Of a stretch of DNA of 64,000 nt, positions 11,505 through 24,406 are shown in pieces; position 1 is the stretch's first letter, and every line of letters begins with the position of its first letter. The notes beneath the pieces are model-generated. The model worked only from the letters and a program-made list of their open reading frames with translations, ran no database searches and was not told where the DNA came from. The stretch is from Triglochin maritima (taxonomy: Eukaryota > Streptophyta > Magnoliopsida > Alismatales > Juncaginaceae), in contig OY821787.1 in NCBI GenBank assembly GCA_963682175.1, positions 23,042,501 to 23,106,500 of the forward strand, in the 5' to 3' direction. The position numbers were made by a program, and so were the translations under genes.

Positions 11505-14500
11505 TTGTCTGACTCGTGTGGGTGCGCAACTTTATGTATGTCAGTGTGGTCACGAGACATTGCAGGTCGTTTGACGAAATACGACATCGATTTGTCTTCG
11601 ATTGTCAACTTTTTGAACACATCCTCGTCACGTGTCCTACACAGCCCCGGGACCATGGTGAGTCGTGGACCACACGAGGATGACTCAGGTTTTGGACCTC
11701 AACCACCCTCTGGTTCAGAAGGTGGGGGTCCACAACCTTATCAATTGGTGCCCCAGGTTCCCATTCCCCTTTGATTGACATCATTTCATGCTTATATTTG
11801 TATCTTATATCCATTATCTTACATCTAAGCAATGCTACGTGATGAGTTTTATGTTTGAATTTCATAAATAAATAGGTTTGAAGAGATGAAGCATAAAAGG
11901 ACCCAAAAACAGGGAAAAAAGACTGAATTGTGAGACCTGGGGATTAAGATGCAAGGGAGAATGACCTGAACGTAAGACTGAAGGACCAAAGAGCAAAACA
12001 GAAAACTCCACACCATCATGGGGAGTATTTTGGCAATTCGATTTGGGTCGGAGCTCCAATAAACAAAGTATATGCATCAAAGACCAACAAAGACATCCAA
12101 AAAAGCCCACAACAAATTAGAGATGGATCCAGAACCGATGGACCGCTAATTCACGGTCTGTTTGGCTCTGAATTCGCTACGCTTTGGCGGCCATGTGTAT
12201 TAGAGTGTGTTTATTCTATTTCTGGTATATGTTTAGTCCCATACCGGGGGATTGTCCCGAATTACCTTTTTCTATGACTATAAATAGAACTCTTCACCTT
12301 CCATTGTAATGACCCATTGCTTGGTGGCATTCTCTCTACTTGGAGTAAGCATTGAAGCAAAACTCAAGGTGGAGAAGAATGCTACCTTCAATGTGAGTCA
12401 TTGTTAATAAAATAATTGTTCTTAATTTCTTTAAATCTTGTCTTTTAATTTTTGCATGTCTCTTTAGTTTTATGTTCATTTAAATTAGTTTCTTTAATAT
12501 TCCTTTATTGTTTAGTTGAATTTCCTTTGAGTATAATGTTTCATTTTGTTAATGTAGTTAGTGTAATGAGTAGTGAGTAGTTCCATTCCCATTTGGGGGG
12601 TGAAGAAATATGTGATATGATCATGTAGTGTATTAGGTGTGTGTTATCTTAATCCCTTGAGCCTTATATGATTTCCATAAACATCTAATGGGATTTCACT
12701 CTTATCTTTATATGCTAATGCTCTTGAATGAAGCTTACCTTATGCTTAGATTAGTGGACCTATTTTATGGGGAATGATAAGGTGAGGATATGGATGGAAT
12801 TAATATTGGAAACACAATTCGTAGTGTATGTACTCTTGTTGCCTTTACCTTGGTTAATGCCTTGTATGTTTTAATGATATTGGGTTATCTTATTTCATGT
12901 GAAGGCATAGTAGGGTCTAGTCTTTATACATGAGTTCATTTAGCTTCATTCCAATTATTGTCTTGTATGTTTTAATGATATGATCTTATGTTATTTCATG
13001 TGGAGGCAAAGTTGGATTTTGTTTTATGATTTCATGCACTACATATTGTGAGGAGCATAATTGAACACACACACACACATCTTTATACTCACATTATTTC
13101 TCTACCCCTTATGGGGTTTAGTTTTATTGCTTCTCTTCCATTTACTTTTTTCATTTTAGTGTAGTTTAGTGTAACCAACCTTTCTCTCCTTTATTTCCCA
13201 CTTGCCTTCGCACAAACCAAAAGTCGACACACCTCCCTGTGGATCGACCCCTATTTGCCACCACTTCAACGCGGTCGTGCACTTGCAGTTTAATATAAAA
13301 CGAATCAATCACCCTTCGTGATCGATGCTACTCGAGTCTACTGCTCTACCTTCGTGCATCGTATTGCCAGAGGCAAATGGAAACCACTTTGAGGTTAAGC
13401 CTTAATTTATCTCCATGCTCCCACACTTCACTGGGAAGGGTGACCCCTATATCTTTCTCAAGGATTTTGAGGTCTGTGCTATGTTCAAACTGCAACAACT
13501 TAGCACAGACTCTATCCATCTTAGGCTTGTCCCTTTTGCACTAAAGGATGATGCCAAGAAGTGGTTGTACAACAACCAGGCGAATGCCTTTAGGACTTGG
13601 GATGAATTTCAATCTTATTCCTCAAGAAGTACTTTCCCAATCATCGGACTAAAAAATTGAGGAACGAAATCAATTCGTTTTATCAACATGAGACCGAATC
13701 ATTTCATGCATATTTAGATAGGTTCAAGGAGCTACTTTCCTCATGCCCTTACCATGGCATCGAGTTTCGGCCCCTTTGTCAGATTGTCTACGAGGGTCTT
13801 CACATCCTATCCCGAACGCTCCTTGAGTCCATGTGTGAAGGATGGTTCTTAGGAAAGGATGAAAGGGAGGCATGGGCTTTCCTAGAAGACCTCGCTAAGA
13901 AAACCATGTAGTGGTAGAGTGTGGGAGAGTGTGAGGGAACCACCAGCATCATCTAGCATAGGAGCGAGGACAGCAAACGCAAACTCGACTAGATCGGGTG
14001 CCGCATTTGTTGTCGATACCACTACGGCCATCGAGACACGCATGGTGGCCTTAATGCACCGTATGTATTTGATTGAGCTCCAAAACCAGCAAGATTTATC
14101 ACATGTGTCTGCATCTGGTCCAGTTCCCTGTTATTCATGCGGTAGGATATGTCATCCCGGAAGGACCCATACTCATCATCATATAATCTTGGATGGAGGA
14201 ACCACCGTAACTTTTCGTGGAACCAAAATAATGTCCAGGGTGGTCCTTCAAACTTTTCTTGAACTCCTAACATGCCACACCAACCTCCCATGCATCCACA
14301 ATCTTTTTAGCCACCCCAAACCCAGATCACCAACCAACTGGGTTTCCCAAATTCTAACAACATGGAAACCCGGTTCAATTCGCTTGAGAACTTGACTCGC
14401 CGACTTGAGAATTCAATGAAAAAAATTATGTCATCCACAAGTCAAGTTCTCACTTTAAATCAGCAGACCATCAAATCTCTAGAGTTTCAGATGGGGAAAT

Positions 14501-16159
14501 TTGCTCACTTTGTACATGAGAGAGAGAGGGACTCCACCAAGCCCGCCTGAGGCTAACCCCCATATGTACCAGCAACAACACATGCAAAGTGAGAGTTCGG
14601 TACCTCGGGGGCGGCAAGTGAAGCATGTGGAGGAACCTATTCACCATGTTAATGCCATTTTAACCTTAAGGAATGGAAAGCAGGTTAACAATCACATTTC
14701 CTTGCCACCACAATCATCTGTGCAGCCCCTCGGTGGGAATGATGGTGAGGAGGCAGCTGAGGGTGAGGGTAATACATCAATGCCTCCTTCTCAGGCATCG
14801 TAGAAAACCTACCTGCCAAAAGCTCCATATCCTACTAGGTTAACCAAAAAGCAGAGTGACGAAATGAATAAGATATTAGAGCTCTTTAGACAAGTGAAGG
14901 CTAACATCCCCTTGTTGGATGTCATCCCACAAATACCTCAATATGCCAAAGTGTTGACAGATCTCTGCACAACTAAGAGGAAGACCAATGTTCCTAAGAA
15001 AACATTCTTAGCTGCAAGTGTAAGCTCACTTTTGTCAAATCCCACATACACAACGTACAATGACCCTAGATGTCCTACTATTTAGTGTAATAGGGGACAC
15101 TAGCAGGACTAACGAATTGCTTGATTTAGGATCAACGATCAACCTCCTCCCATCTTCTATTTATCAATAGTTGAACTTGGGAGAATTGAAGCGAACTAAG
15201 AGCACCCTCCAATTGTCGAATAGATCCAATCATGTCCCAAAGGGGATTTTTGAGGATGTCCTCATCAAAGTTTGAGATTTTATATTTCCAGTAGATTTTG
15301 TCGTCTTTCATACCAACCTTGTTGCGAACACCCACTCTCAAATTCCTTTGATTTTGGGTAGACCATTTCTGGCAACCTCCAATGCCTTGATTAATTGTAG
15401 AAATAGTCTCATGAAGCTCCCATTCGGTAACATGAGTGTCGAGTTTAATGTGTTCAACTCTGTTAGAAAACAAGAACCCTTGGACCAACCTTTAAATCTC
15501 AACCTCATCTGCTAATTAGTGAAAGAACCACAAAATCAACAAACACCCCTAACACCAATGTAACCCGTTGAGAATGTTTGTGTGCCCAGCGAAAACTCAT
15601 TGCCTATCTTTACGATGCAACAGAGTGAGTTGACATCAAACATGAATGTACAAAGGGAGTGTTTTTCAGATGATTCAGTTGAGACTGTCAGTCAGGAGGA
15701 CACACCTCAACATATGCCCATATCAGAAGGTGTCTCTACCTCATGTCCCACAACCGTTGAGCCTTTTGAGCTTCATCTTGACTCCAACAAGGACCCACCT
15801 GCGATCGAGCTTATGCTTGATAATACAAAGGAGGCAGGGTGGTCCTTGTTGGATGACTTGGGCAGAAGCCCCATTCTTAGTGAAGCAGGTGTGCCACATC
15901 CCTCGAATGAGCCTGAGGAACTCATTCCGCGCACCCACCTATTGGTTGGAGGGTTTTGTTTGATGAGCAACTAAACCCTAGTGAGGCAACACAACTCCAC
16001 TCATTCATGTTGCCTACACCCAACCTATATCACGAGGGGTTTGAGCCTTTCATCTTTGACCTTTCACCCATCATGACACCTCAGAGTACCAATGAAGCGG
16101 ACCCATCTTGGCAAATGTCTGGTCCGCATGACTCGATGTTCTCATTTGATGTTCCTTGA
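11505..16159 (+). pseudogene. gag-protease-tail pseudogene of F, split by solo LTR G
   Basis: N-terminus 11505-11771 (TKYDIDLSSIVNF...), resuming at 13312 after LTR G. In order: Athila retrotrans_gag capsid region (LRLVPFALKDDAKKWLYNNQ, about 13520-13900), a damaged zinc knuckle (CYSCGRICHPG, about 14130), a coiled segment, protease (LLDLG core near 15120-15130, then LILGRPFLATSNALINCRN near 15350-15400), and a post-protease acidic tail to about 16159. At least six stops or frameshifts break it, for example at about 13620, 13908, 14160, 14800 and 15085. The tail aligns with that of element D. No RT follows. It is inactive as it stands. Confidence 0.85.
11772..13311 (+). mobile_element. Solo LTR G (Athila-like)
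   Basis: 1540-bp LTR (TGATTGACATCATTTC...AATCA) with no internal region, flanked by a perfect 5-bp duplication CCCTT (11767-11771 and 13312-13316) inside the gag of F. U3 carries GACCGCTAATTCACGGTC at 12141-12158, and the promoter box is near 12289. Such solo LTRs arise by recombination between two LTRs of a full element. It belongs to the LTR subfamily of element E (shared AC repeat near 13065-13080). Confidence 0.93.
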
Positions 16160-17782
16160 CCAAATAATTATGAGGATATCCTTGTTGATGTATATATCTT
16201 GTTTAGAAAGAAAAAAAAAAGAAAAAAAAAGAAAAAAAGAAAAAGAAAAAGAAAAACACACACAAAAGACTCCACATGTGAGCAGTGGTTGTTGTGGCCC
16301 CAACCCTTGAGAATTTGGGCCACATTTGTTTGACGTATTTGTCTCCCTACTTAAGTATCTCATAGGTTTTGGACTTCGGGTTTATGTCCATCAGCTGACC
16401 ATGAAACTTTCCTTGTGCTTCATGTTGGTGAGATCTTTTCTATTTCATGCAAAAATCCATGTAGTATCATACTCACATTCATTGAGGACAATGCATTAAG
16501 TAAGTGTGTGTGTGGGGGTTACGTGTGTACATAGTCGAGTATTTCTCCTTTTGTTTTTGCTTTCTTTTGTTTGTATTGTTAGGGTCATGTTAGTGTGTTG
16601 CATTTAATATCGATATATCTGTTTAGCATGATCCTTGAGTGACTTGTGTTCTTTTGCTTGTCTAGTGCTTTAAAATTTTCATTTCTTTAAAAAAACTTCA
16701 TGTATGTGTGAAAGAAAATGTTTTGTGGGTTTTGCGTGTGTCTACATGTGCAAAACCTTTTTGAGCCAATCAAAGGAGAAGCTCACATAATTGACTTGAA
16801 CATGATGCATTAAGATATCTAGTATATGGGCTTTAGATCTTATGTAGTTGTAAGGATGCACCTTGGTCTTCCCTCGGCATGTAATCATAGGGTTTCAGTA
16901 CTCAAACAAATAAAGAAGTCCACCCTAAATCTAATGAGTCAAATTATTCGTGTGTTTTAATATAAGGAAGTTTGTCGTAGTGAGGGACCCTGAAAATCTT
17001 GTTGTGAAACTTTAAGTGTAGGGGTTTTGGTTCCCATGTAGATAAGAAATAAAAAAGTGGTGTTCTCTCTTCTCGCATGGCTTCTATCACTCAGGAAATT
17101 AGGTCCGAGGGGACTTAGTGCTTGGTGCTTTTGAGTCATCTGACTTCGGATGCACCGATTGAACTCCCGTTACACGGGTGATAGGGATCACCCAATGTGG
17201 AGATGTGGGGAAATGTGTACGTGATAGTGTAAGTCCTCATAGACAATGATGCACAAAACCTGACCCTGGGAGAATTACACACCAACTAGAAAAAGAAAAA
17301 AAAGAACAAAAGAAAAAAAGAGGAAAAGGAAATGGTAATGCAAATACGAACCTTAATGGACTTTACACTTTCTGTCACTTGAGGATGTTAATGTTGCTCT
17401 TGTCTTTCACTTAAGTCCTTAATTAACTTGCACGAATGGTTCATTAGTCTAGGTGTGTGGACTGATTACATATATATAGTAGACCCGTAGAATTACCATG
17501 TCCAATGATCGACGAAAATGAGTCCAGCGAGTCATGTTGCTAGATTGAATAATGCATCTATGTTCGGATTTTGTGGGCGTATCCGCTGAAAAACCTCAGG
17601 AGACAACACTCCTCCTCCTTGGCGATAAAGAGGTTTAAGGGTTTGTTGCACATGCTAAGTGCAACTGTGATTCCTACGAAAGTGAATTAGGATTTTCTTA
17701 TTTTACATATGCCTTTGTCTTTCTTTCTGTTTTACTTTCTTTATTTTACTCGGAACTAGAAAAAGTTAGGTGTGAGGGTATT
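16160..17782 (+). other. 3' non-coding region and polypurine tract of F
   Basis: Starts with an A/G-rich tract (16207-16260). The hairpin CATTGAGGACAATG lies at 16480-16493, followed by a GT/G-rich tract, then about 1.2 kb that aligns with elements E, D and B but has no shared open frame. It ends with the PPT GTGTGAGGGTATT (17770-17782) abutting the 3' LTR. Confidence 0.75.
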
Positions 17783-20114
17783 TGATTGACATCATATCAT
17801 GCATATATTTGTGTCCTATATTCTTTATTTTTAGCCTAAGCAATGCTACGTAACGAGTTTTATGGTTATGTTTCAGGAATAAACAGGTTTGGGAAGAAGA
17901 GACTCAAAAAGGATTCAAAAGCAAGGAAAAAGACTAAGTTGCATGACTTATGAACTGAGATGAAAGAGAGAAGGACCCAGATGTAAAACCAAAAGGATCA
18001 ATGAGCAAATCAAGAAGCTCCACACCATCAGGAGGAGTAATTTGGCAATTAGATCTGAGCCCAAACATTAACAACCAAATCGGGTTCACCAAACATGAAG
18101 AAATCAAGCTAGAATCAAGCCATCCAAAACCAGACCCGATCAAGCCCATCTAGACCACCAATTTGCTGTCCGAAACTGCCATTTGGCGGTCCATTTGGCC
18201 CAAAATGACACGTGCTTCAGTCGGGTGCTTTAGTCCATATATTGTATGCGTTTTAGTCCCATACCGGGGGATTGTCCCCGGTTACATTTTTTATACCTAT
18301 AAATAGAACTCTTCCTTCTCCTTTGTATTCACCCATTGCTTGGTGGCATTCTCTCTACTTGGAGTAAGCCTTGGAGCAAAACTCAAGGTGGAGAAGAATG
18401 CTACTTGTAATGTGTGTCATGTTAATAAAATAATTCTTCATAGTTTGTTTTAATGATGTCTTTGTTTTAATGCTTGCTTGTTTTGTTTGTCTTAATCTTA
18501 GTTGTAGTAACAAGCATGTCTTCATTTCGTATCTTAATTACCTTAATTTTGTTTGCCGTTTTTTAATGAGTGGTGAGTAGTTCCATTTTTTTGGGGGTGG
18601 AGATGATGTTCATACATGCATTAAAGAATGGAAATGAATGCTTTATTTTGAAATGTGTTGATAAATGTGAATGTATGCTTGCTTGTTTGGAGTAGAACAC
18701 TTCCTTTATGGGTTTTGCCACAACTATTAGACACCTTTCATGCTTGTTTAGGTTCTGAAATAACCAACTTGTGTAGGTGAATGTTAATCAACTAGGTTAA
18801 TGATTGGATTGATTGGTTTTTCCATAACCATTAGACATTTCCTATACATGAAAACACGACCTACATTTGTTCCTATTGAATGCATTCTTCACCATCTTAT
18901 TACATGTGTGCACTGATGAGAATTTTATTTATACCGCAAGTGCACGACGTCAATGAAGACATGGCAAGTACGGGTCGAACACAAGGAGGGAGAGATGTTG
19001 TTATTTTTGTAATTTTCGATTAAGGAAAGAAAGAGAGAGAAATATGTTTGGTTTGAGATTTTTGGTTTTTTAATTTTCTAAAGCAAGAACAACAAAAGAA
19101 AAACTAAAAAGAAAACAAATATGGATGAGAGTCCAGCGGGTTTCAACATAAACTCAAGTAATCAAAATATACTAACACGAAATTAAAATAATAACATCAT
19201 TCTTCTTCTCATCACCCTAAATCCATCACCCCCACCCTTTGGAGAGAGTTAGAAACTCATGGATGGGGGAAGGAGAAGGGGTCCTAGAGAAAGTACAAAA
19301 GATAATTAAAAACACGAAATAAACGAACAAAATTTTATTACTAAAGAATGGAATCAAAACCAGTTTTTTTTACAACATCGTTTCGGGGCTATTTATAGCC
19401 GATACAAGGGACCCAAGTATAAAATAGGAAAGTACACGCGTCATGACACGACTGGACAAAATCCGAGGCCACGGATCGAAAGGTGTGTGGCGTTTTTGCC
19501 GCAAGTTGTATGTGATGTGCGGCGGAAACGCCGCAATTTTAGCTCTGATTGGATCCGGATCTTTCCTTTGTTTATGGTATGATTTAAATTTCCTTTGCGC
19601 GTCTGGATTGATTTCTTTCCTTTCTTTTGAGCTCCGAATTTATTTCTTCATTGGATATCCAAATTGATTTTTCTTTAGAACTTCTCCATAATAATATTTT
19701 GGTACTCGTAATTTGCAGTCGGGTCCTCGGCTTTTTGCAATTATGTCCCTGGCTACTTTTGTGCTTAGGTCCTTGGCCTTTTTGCTTGGATGGACTTCAA
19801 TTTGAACCCCGATAATCTTGAACTTGGTCTTCATGACAGAAATGAATCTCTTGCACGCGTTTATGCTTGGGATATGGGTAATTTGCATTCAGGTCCCTGT
19901 ATTCCGTAAATAAGACTAAACACATACCTTAGTAGCATTTATTGATATAAAATGAATCTAAATGAAAGACATATGATGCAATGTATGCAATGCATCATGC
20001 GCTCACTCCACCCTATAGGGGTCTCTCTTCCTGATTTACAGCTTTGCATTAAGTTCTCGTAGTTTAGTTTGAATCACTTCGTTGCTTTTTTCGCATTTCT
20101 TCTTAATAGTTTAG
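17783..20114 (+). repeat. 3' LTR of F, interrupted by solo LTR H, truncated by I
   Basis: Two parts, 17783-18913 and 19998-20114, aligning with 9051-10300 of the 5' LTR. The last part stops at TAGTTTAG, where the intact copy continues with TGTATCTTAGATTAGC, because element I begins there. U3 palindromes are decayed (about 18151-18193). Confidence 0.87.
18914..19997 (-). mobile_element. Solo LTR H (LTR family of element A)
   Basis: 1084-bp solo LTR in minus orientation: its reverse complement starts TGATGCATTGCATACATTG, exactly as the LTR of element A at 32104, and ends CTCATCA. Target duplication TGCAC (18909-18913) versus TGCGC (19998-20002), one mismatch. Its U3 holds two GCGGC...GCCGC inverted repeats (about 19486-19537). 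Confidence 0.9.
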
Positions 20115-21686
20115 TGATTGACATCATATCATAAATATATTTGTGTTTGATATCCATTATCTTTCACCTAAACAATGCTACGTAATGAGTTTTATGTTTC
20201 AGTTTCAGGAATAAACAAGATTAAGGAGTAGAGGCATAAAAGGACCTAAAAGCAAGAAAAATGACTGAGTTGTGAGACTTGGGGCTAAGATGCAAGGGAG
20301 AAGGACCTGAATGTAACTCCAAAGGACCAATGAGCAAATGAAGAAACTCCACACCATCATGAGGAGTATTTTGACAATTATATTCGGACCGACACTCCAA
20401 TAACCGATCCGAGTGCACCCCATGTGAAGAATTGAAGAAATAAAGAATATATCCGAAAATGGGTCGGATGCGGGGAAGAATATATTCACCGTCCGTTTGT
20501 CTCCGAATCCGACCCCGTTTCTGCAGGACACGGGTTATGTGTTTATGTGTATTCTGGGAAGGTTTTATTAGTCCCACATCAGGAGATTGTCCCCGATTAC
20601 CTTTTTCTATGGCTATAAATTGAACTCCTCCTCCTCTTTTTATATTCACCCATTGCTTGGTGGCATTCTCTCTACTTGGAGTAAGCCTTGGAGAAAAAAT
20701 TCAAGGTGGAGAAAAATGCTACTAGTAATGTGAGCCATTTTATAAAATAATTTTTCATTGTTTTGTTCTCATGTTGTGTCTTTTTTATGCATACTTAGCT
20801 TAGTCTTGTTTCTTTGATCTTATGCTAAATTAGTTAGAATGTCTCCTTTCTTCTTTAGTTAATTGCTAACATAATGTGTAGTGAGTAGATCCATCCCCTT
20901 TGGGGGGTGGAGATGATGTTCATATATATTGTCAAGTTTGGATGTTTGATATTTTTTGATTGTGTAGACTTGCATGTTTTGTATGCTCATTGGGGGTATT
21001 TTAATCATCTACATGTTGGGAAATTTTGATGCGTTTTGCCATAAGATTTAGACACTTCCCATGCTTAGTTTTCTCACGTTTATTGACTGAAATTTCCTGT
21101 TGAATATGCTACATGTTCGTTATGTGTTTGTATTTGTGTTTGCTTGCTTGATTGATTGAAGAAACTTTGTTTTGATGGGTTTGCCATAACATTTAGACAC
21201 CTCCCTTGCTTACCTTTGTTCCTCACATGAGTTTATGGTTTTTTATGAGTTTTTCCATATCTGTAGACACTTTTCATGCTCAGCCTAATCTTATGTCAGT
21301 CAAGTAGTAATTACCGATACGTTGTGCGAATGGATTGATAGGTTTTCCCACATCTTTAGACACTTCCGATGCATGAAGACACACACACGACACACAGACA
21401 TACATGCTTACATGCATCATTCATCACTTATTTCACTTCATATGTTCACACACTCCACCCCTTAGGGGTTTCTCTTCTTGATTCTCTATCTTTCGTTGCT
21501 TTCTTTCGTATTTCTTACTTACTAGTTTAGTGTAGTTAGCTTTAGAATAATCACATCTTTTATCCCTTTGTTCACCACTTGATTTCTGGCAAACCAGAGG
21601 CTACTCACCTCCCTGCGGATCGACCCGTACTTGCCACCGCTTCATCGCGGCCATGCACTTGCGGTCTAAATTTAAACGATTAAACA
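20115..21686 (+). repeat. 5' LTR of I
   Basis: 1572 bp, TGATTGACATCATATC to GATTAAACA, with the GGAGATTGTCCCC stem and CTATAAATTG promoter box near 20615. The U3 palindrome is lost here (only CACCGTCCGT remains). It is followed six bases later by the PBS. Confidence 0.88.
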
Positions 21687-21692
21687 AGTTTT

Positions 21693-21710
21693 TGGCACCG
21701 TTGCCGGGGA
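21693..21710 (+). other. Primer-binding site of I (tRNA-Asp type)
   Basis: TGGCACCGTTGCCGGGGA, one mismatch from the plant tRNA-Asp 3' complement. Confidence 0.88.
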
Positions 21711-21843
21711 GGTGCCAGTCCAGACTCTGGTTTGGACGATTCAGGTGAATTTAATTTTTTGTTTGTCGTTTTTTGTTATTTCAAGAGACTTGGAGATGTA
21801 AGGGGAGGTAGCCGGAGAAGATTGGAGGCCATTTGAGCTTGAT

Positions 21844-21890
21844 GGACCGCCAATCAACGGCCTAAGACCACCAACGGGCGGTCTGGTAAG
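21844..21890 (+). promoter_or_regulatory. Leader hairpin pair and splice donor of I
   Basis: Two adjacent GACCGCC...GGCGGTC-type inverted repeats (21844-21861 and about 21866-21884), then CTG|GTAAGC with GT at 21886-21887. The same arrangement occurs in E, D, B and K. A spliced leader is inferred from this conservation. Confidence 0.65.
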
Positions 21891-22798
21891 CTCCTCTCCA
21901 CTTCTTCTTTTTGTGACTTGTTTCTTTATCTGATATAGAGGTCTGGGAATAATTTGGCATGTTATGAATTTTAGTTTGTCCCCAGATCAATAATCAATCT
22001 TCCTTTAAGCAACTTGGACCCTAAAACCCAAAGCAAATTATTAGGAATTCTTTCTTGTTTAGGTCATGCATCATGTACTTGACTTAGGCACGTAGATTGT
22101 CTTTTATTTTAGCTTTACTTTCAGTTGCTGAGTGCTAGTGTGAGGTACGCATTTCCTACTCTCATTCATGCATTTCGTATGAACATGCATTAGTTAGCAG
22201 GAATTGCATTGCAACAAGTGTGAGTTGAGTGTTTGTTTGGAGAGTTGATTGCTCGATTAAGACTCCAAAACGGTACTAAGGAGAGACTGTCCCATATAAG
22301 ATAAGGTGGGGGATTTCATTACCCTTTCCTTCACCCCAAAACAACACTAATCAAGAGCCTAATTTTAAAATCAAGTAGGCATTGGCCCTAAGGATCTTGG
22401 GCTCATTAGAAGAGTGATCCGATCACGACCGTCATGGCCTGATCGACATCGCTACTTTGTCGATAGTAGGAGAGACGAGATCTCAGGATCTTGACTCACT
22501 TGCTAGGCTTTGTGGTCCTTGTCGTAGGGAGGTGACGTGTGTTAAGGCCGTATGACCTCGCAGATAGGCATCGTCTAGCTGTAAGGACCAATAGTGACCT
22601 TAGGTTGTTTGAGCATTAGCATAAGGAGTTCTTCCCTTCTCTCCTGACTCATTCCCTCTCTTCTGTGTCCTCCTGTCTTCTTCTCTAGTCACATTCTGTT
22701 TTAGTTATTTAAACAAAAGAAAAAAAAGAAAAAAGGTTTTGGTTTTTGTTGGCACACCTTTGTGCATGCTTGTGTGAGCACGAGACGAGAGTGGCCAT

Positions 22799-24406
22799 TT
22801 GACGAGGCGTCTCGTCAATCCTGCCTCGGTAGTCGATTTCTCGACGCCTACATCTTCTCGTGTCGTACACGGTTTGGGTTCCATGGCTGCTCAGTACCAT
22901 GAGGAGGAGCAATTGTTTGACCCACCTGTCCCACCTGTTCTTCCTGTTCTTGCTCTCATAGTTCTCCGTGATCGATGCTACCTGAGCCGTACTGCTCTAC
23001 CCTCAGGCATCGTATTGCCAGAGGCCAATGGGACCACTTTGAGTTTAAGCCTCTGTTTATTTACATGCTCCCTCACTTCACTGGGAAGGGTGACCCTTAT
23101 ATCTTTCTCAGGGAATTTGAGGACGTCTGTGCTATGTTTAAGCTGTAACAACTTATCACAGACTCCATCCATTTTAGGTTTGTCCCCTTTGCACTAAAGG
23201 ATGATGCCAAGATGTGGTTGTATAGCAACCAGGCAAATGCCTTTAGTACTTGGGATGAATTTCAATATGCATTCCTCAAGAAGTACTTTCCAAATCATCG
23301 GACCCAAAAAGTGAGGAACGAAATCAATTCATTTTATCAACATGAGTCCGAATCATTTCATGCATATTTAGAGAGGCTCAAGGAGCTACTTTCCCTATGC
23401 CCTCACCATGGCATCGAGTTGTTGCGCCTTGGTGAGATTGTCTACGAGGGTCTTGACATCCCGTCTTGAACGATCCTTGAGTCCATGTGTCAAGAAGAGT
23501 TTTTAGGAAAGGATGAAAGGGAGGCTTGGGCTTTCCTAGAAGACCTCACTGAGAAAACCATTAACTGGGAGAGTGTGAGGGAACCAGCAGCATCATCTAG
23601 TATCGGAGCAGGTATCGCAAATGCAAACTCGACTAGATCGGGTGCCGCATTTGCTGTCGATACCACTACGGCCACCGAGGCATGCATGGCGGCCTTAATG
23701 CGCCGTATGGATTCGATTGAGCTCCAAAAACAACAAGGTGCACCTTAGGTGTCTACATCTGGTCCAATTCGCTGTCATTCATGTGGTAGGATAGGTCATG
23801 TAGGAAACGTGTGTGCGTCCATTCCTCCTGAGATGGAACATGTCAATGCCATCTATGATAGAGCCAGGAATGACCCATACTCATCATCTTATAATCCCGG
23901 ATGGAGGAACCACCCTAATTTTTGATTGAACCAAATAATGCCCCGGGTGGTCATTCAAACTCCTCTCGACCACCTAACCAACCACACCAATCGCCCATGC
24001 ATGCACAATCTTATCAGCCACCCCAAGCTCAAATCACCAATCAATCGGGATTCCCAAATTCCAACAATATGGAAACCCGATTCAATTCGTTTGATACCTT
24101 GACTCTTGGACCTGAAAACTCAATGAATTTTTTTATGTTAACCACAAGTCAAGTTCTCACTTCAAAGTAGCAGATCGTCAAATCTCTAGAGCTTTAGATG
24201 AACCAATTGGCTCAGTCTGTACATGAAAGAGAGAGAGGGACTCTACCTAGCCAGCCTGAGGCTAACCCCCGCATGTACCAGCAACAATACATGAAAAATG
24301 AGAATGTGGTACCTCGGGGGAGGCAAGTGAACCATGTGGAGGAACATGTTCACCATATCAATGTCATTGTAACCTTAAGGAATGTAAATCAGGTTGACAA
24401 TCACAC
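22799..24406 (+). pseudogene. gag pseudogene of I
   Basis: Begins MTRRLVNPASVVDFSTPTSSRVVHG, the same N-terminus as the gag of D. The capsid region (ALKDDAKMWLYSNQANAFSTWDEFQYAFLKKYF, fragmentary, about 23180-23460) is followed by an intact CCHC knuckle CHSCGRIGHVGNVC (about 23772-23813) and the linker that normally precedes protease. Stops or shifts occur at about 23040, 23150, 23468, 23746 and 23920. The frame ends abruptly at CAGGTTGACAATCACA (24406), where the deletion junction to the 3' LTR lies. Confidence 0.82.

Larger units (their letters stand above)
9051..20114 (+). mobile_element. Athila-like non-autonomous element F (gag-protease only)
   Basis: 5' LTR 9051-10457, tRNA-Asp-type PBS 10464-10481, leader, decayed gag-protease-tail frame, 3' non-coding region, PPT 17770-17782, 3' LTR from 17783. 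No RT, RNase H or integrase lies between protease and 3' LTR, and sizes match element D (about 8.5 kb after removing solo LTRs G and H), so the lack of pol is a family trait and not a local deletion. The last 150-160 bp of the 3' LTR are missing because element I starts at 20115 and its right flank was lost. Confidence 0.85.

Noticed and set aside
15132..15488. 118-codon minus-strand frame
   Set aside because: It is the antisense of the F protease pseudogene; the plus strand shows the LLDLG and LGRPF motifs.
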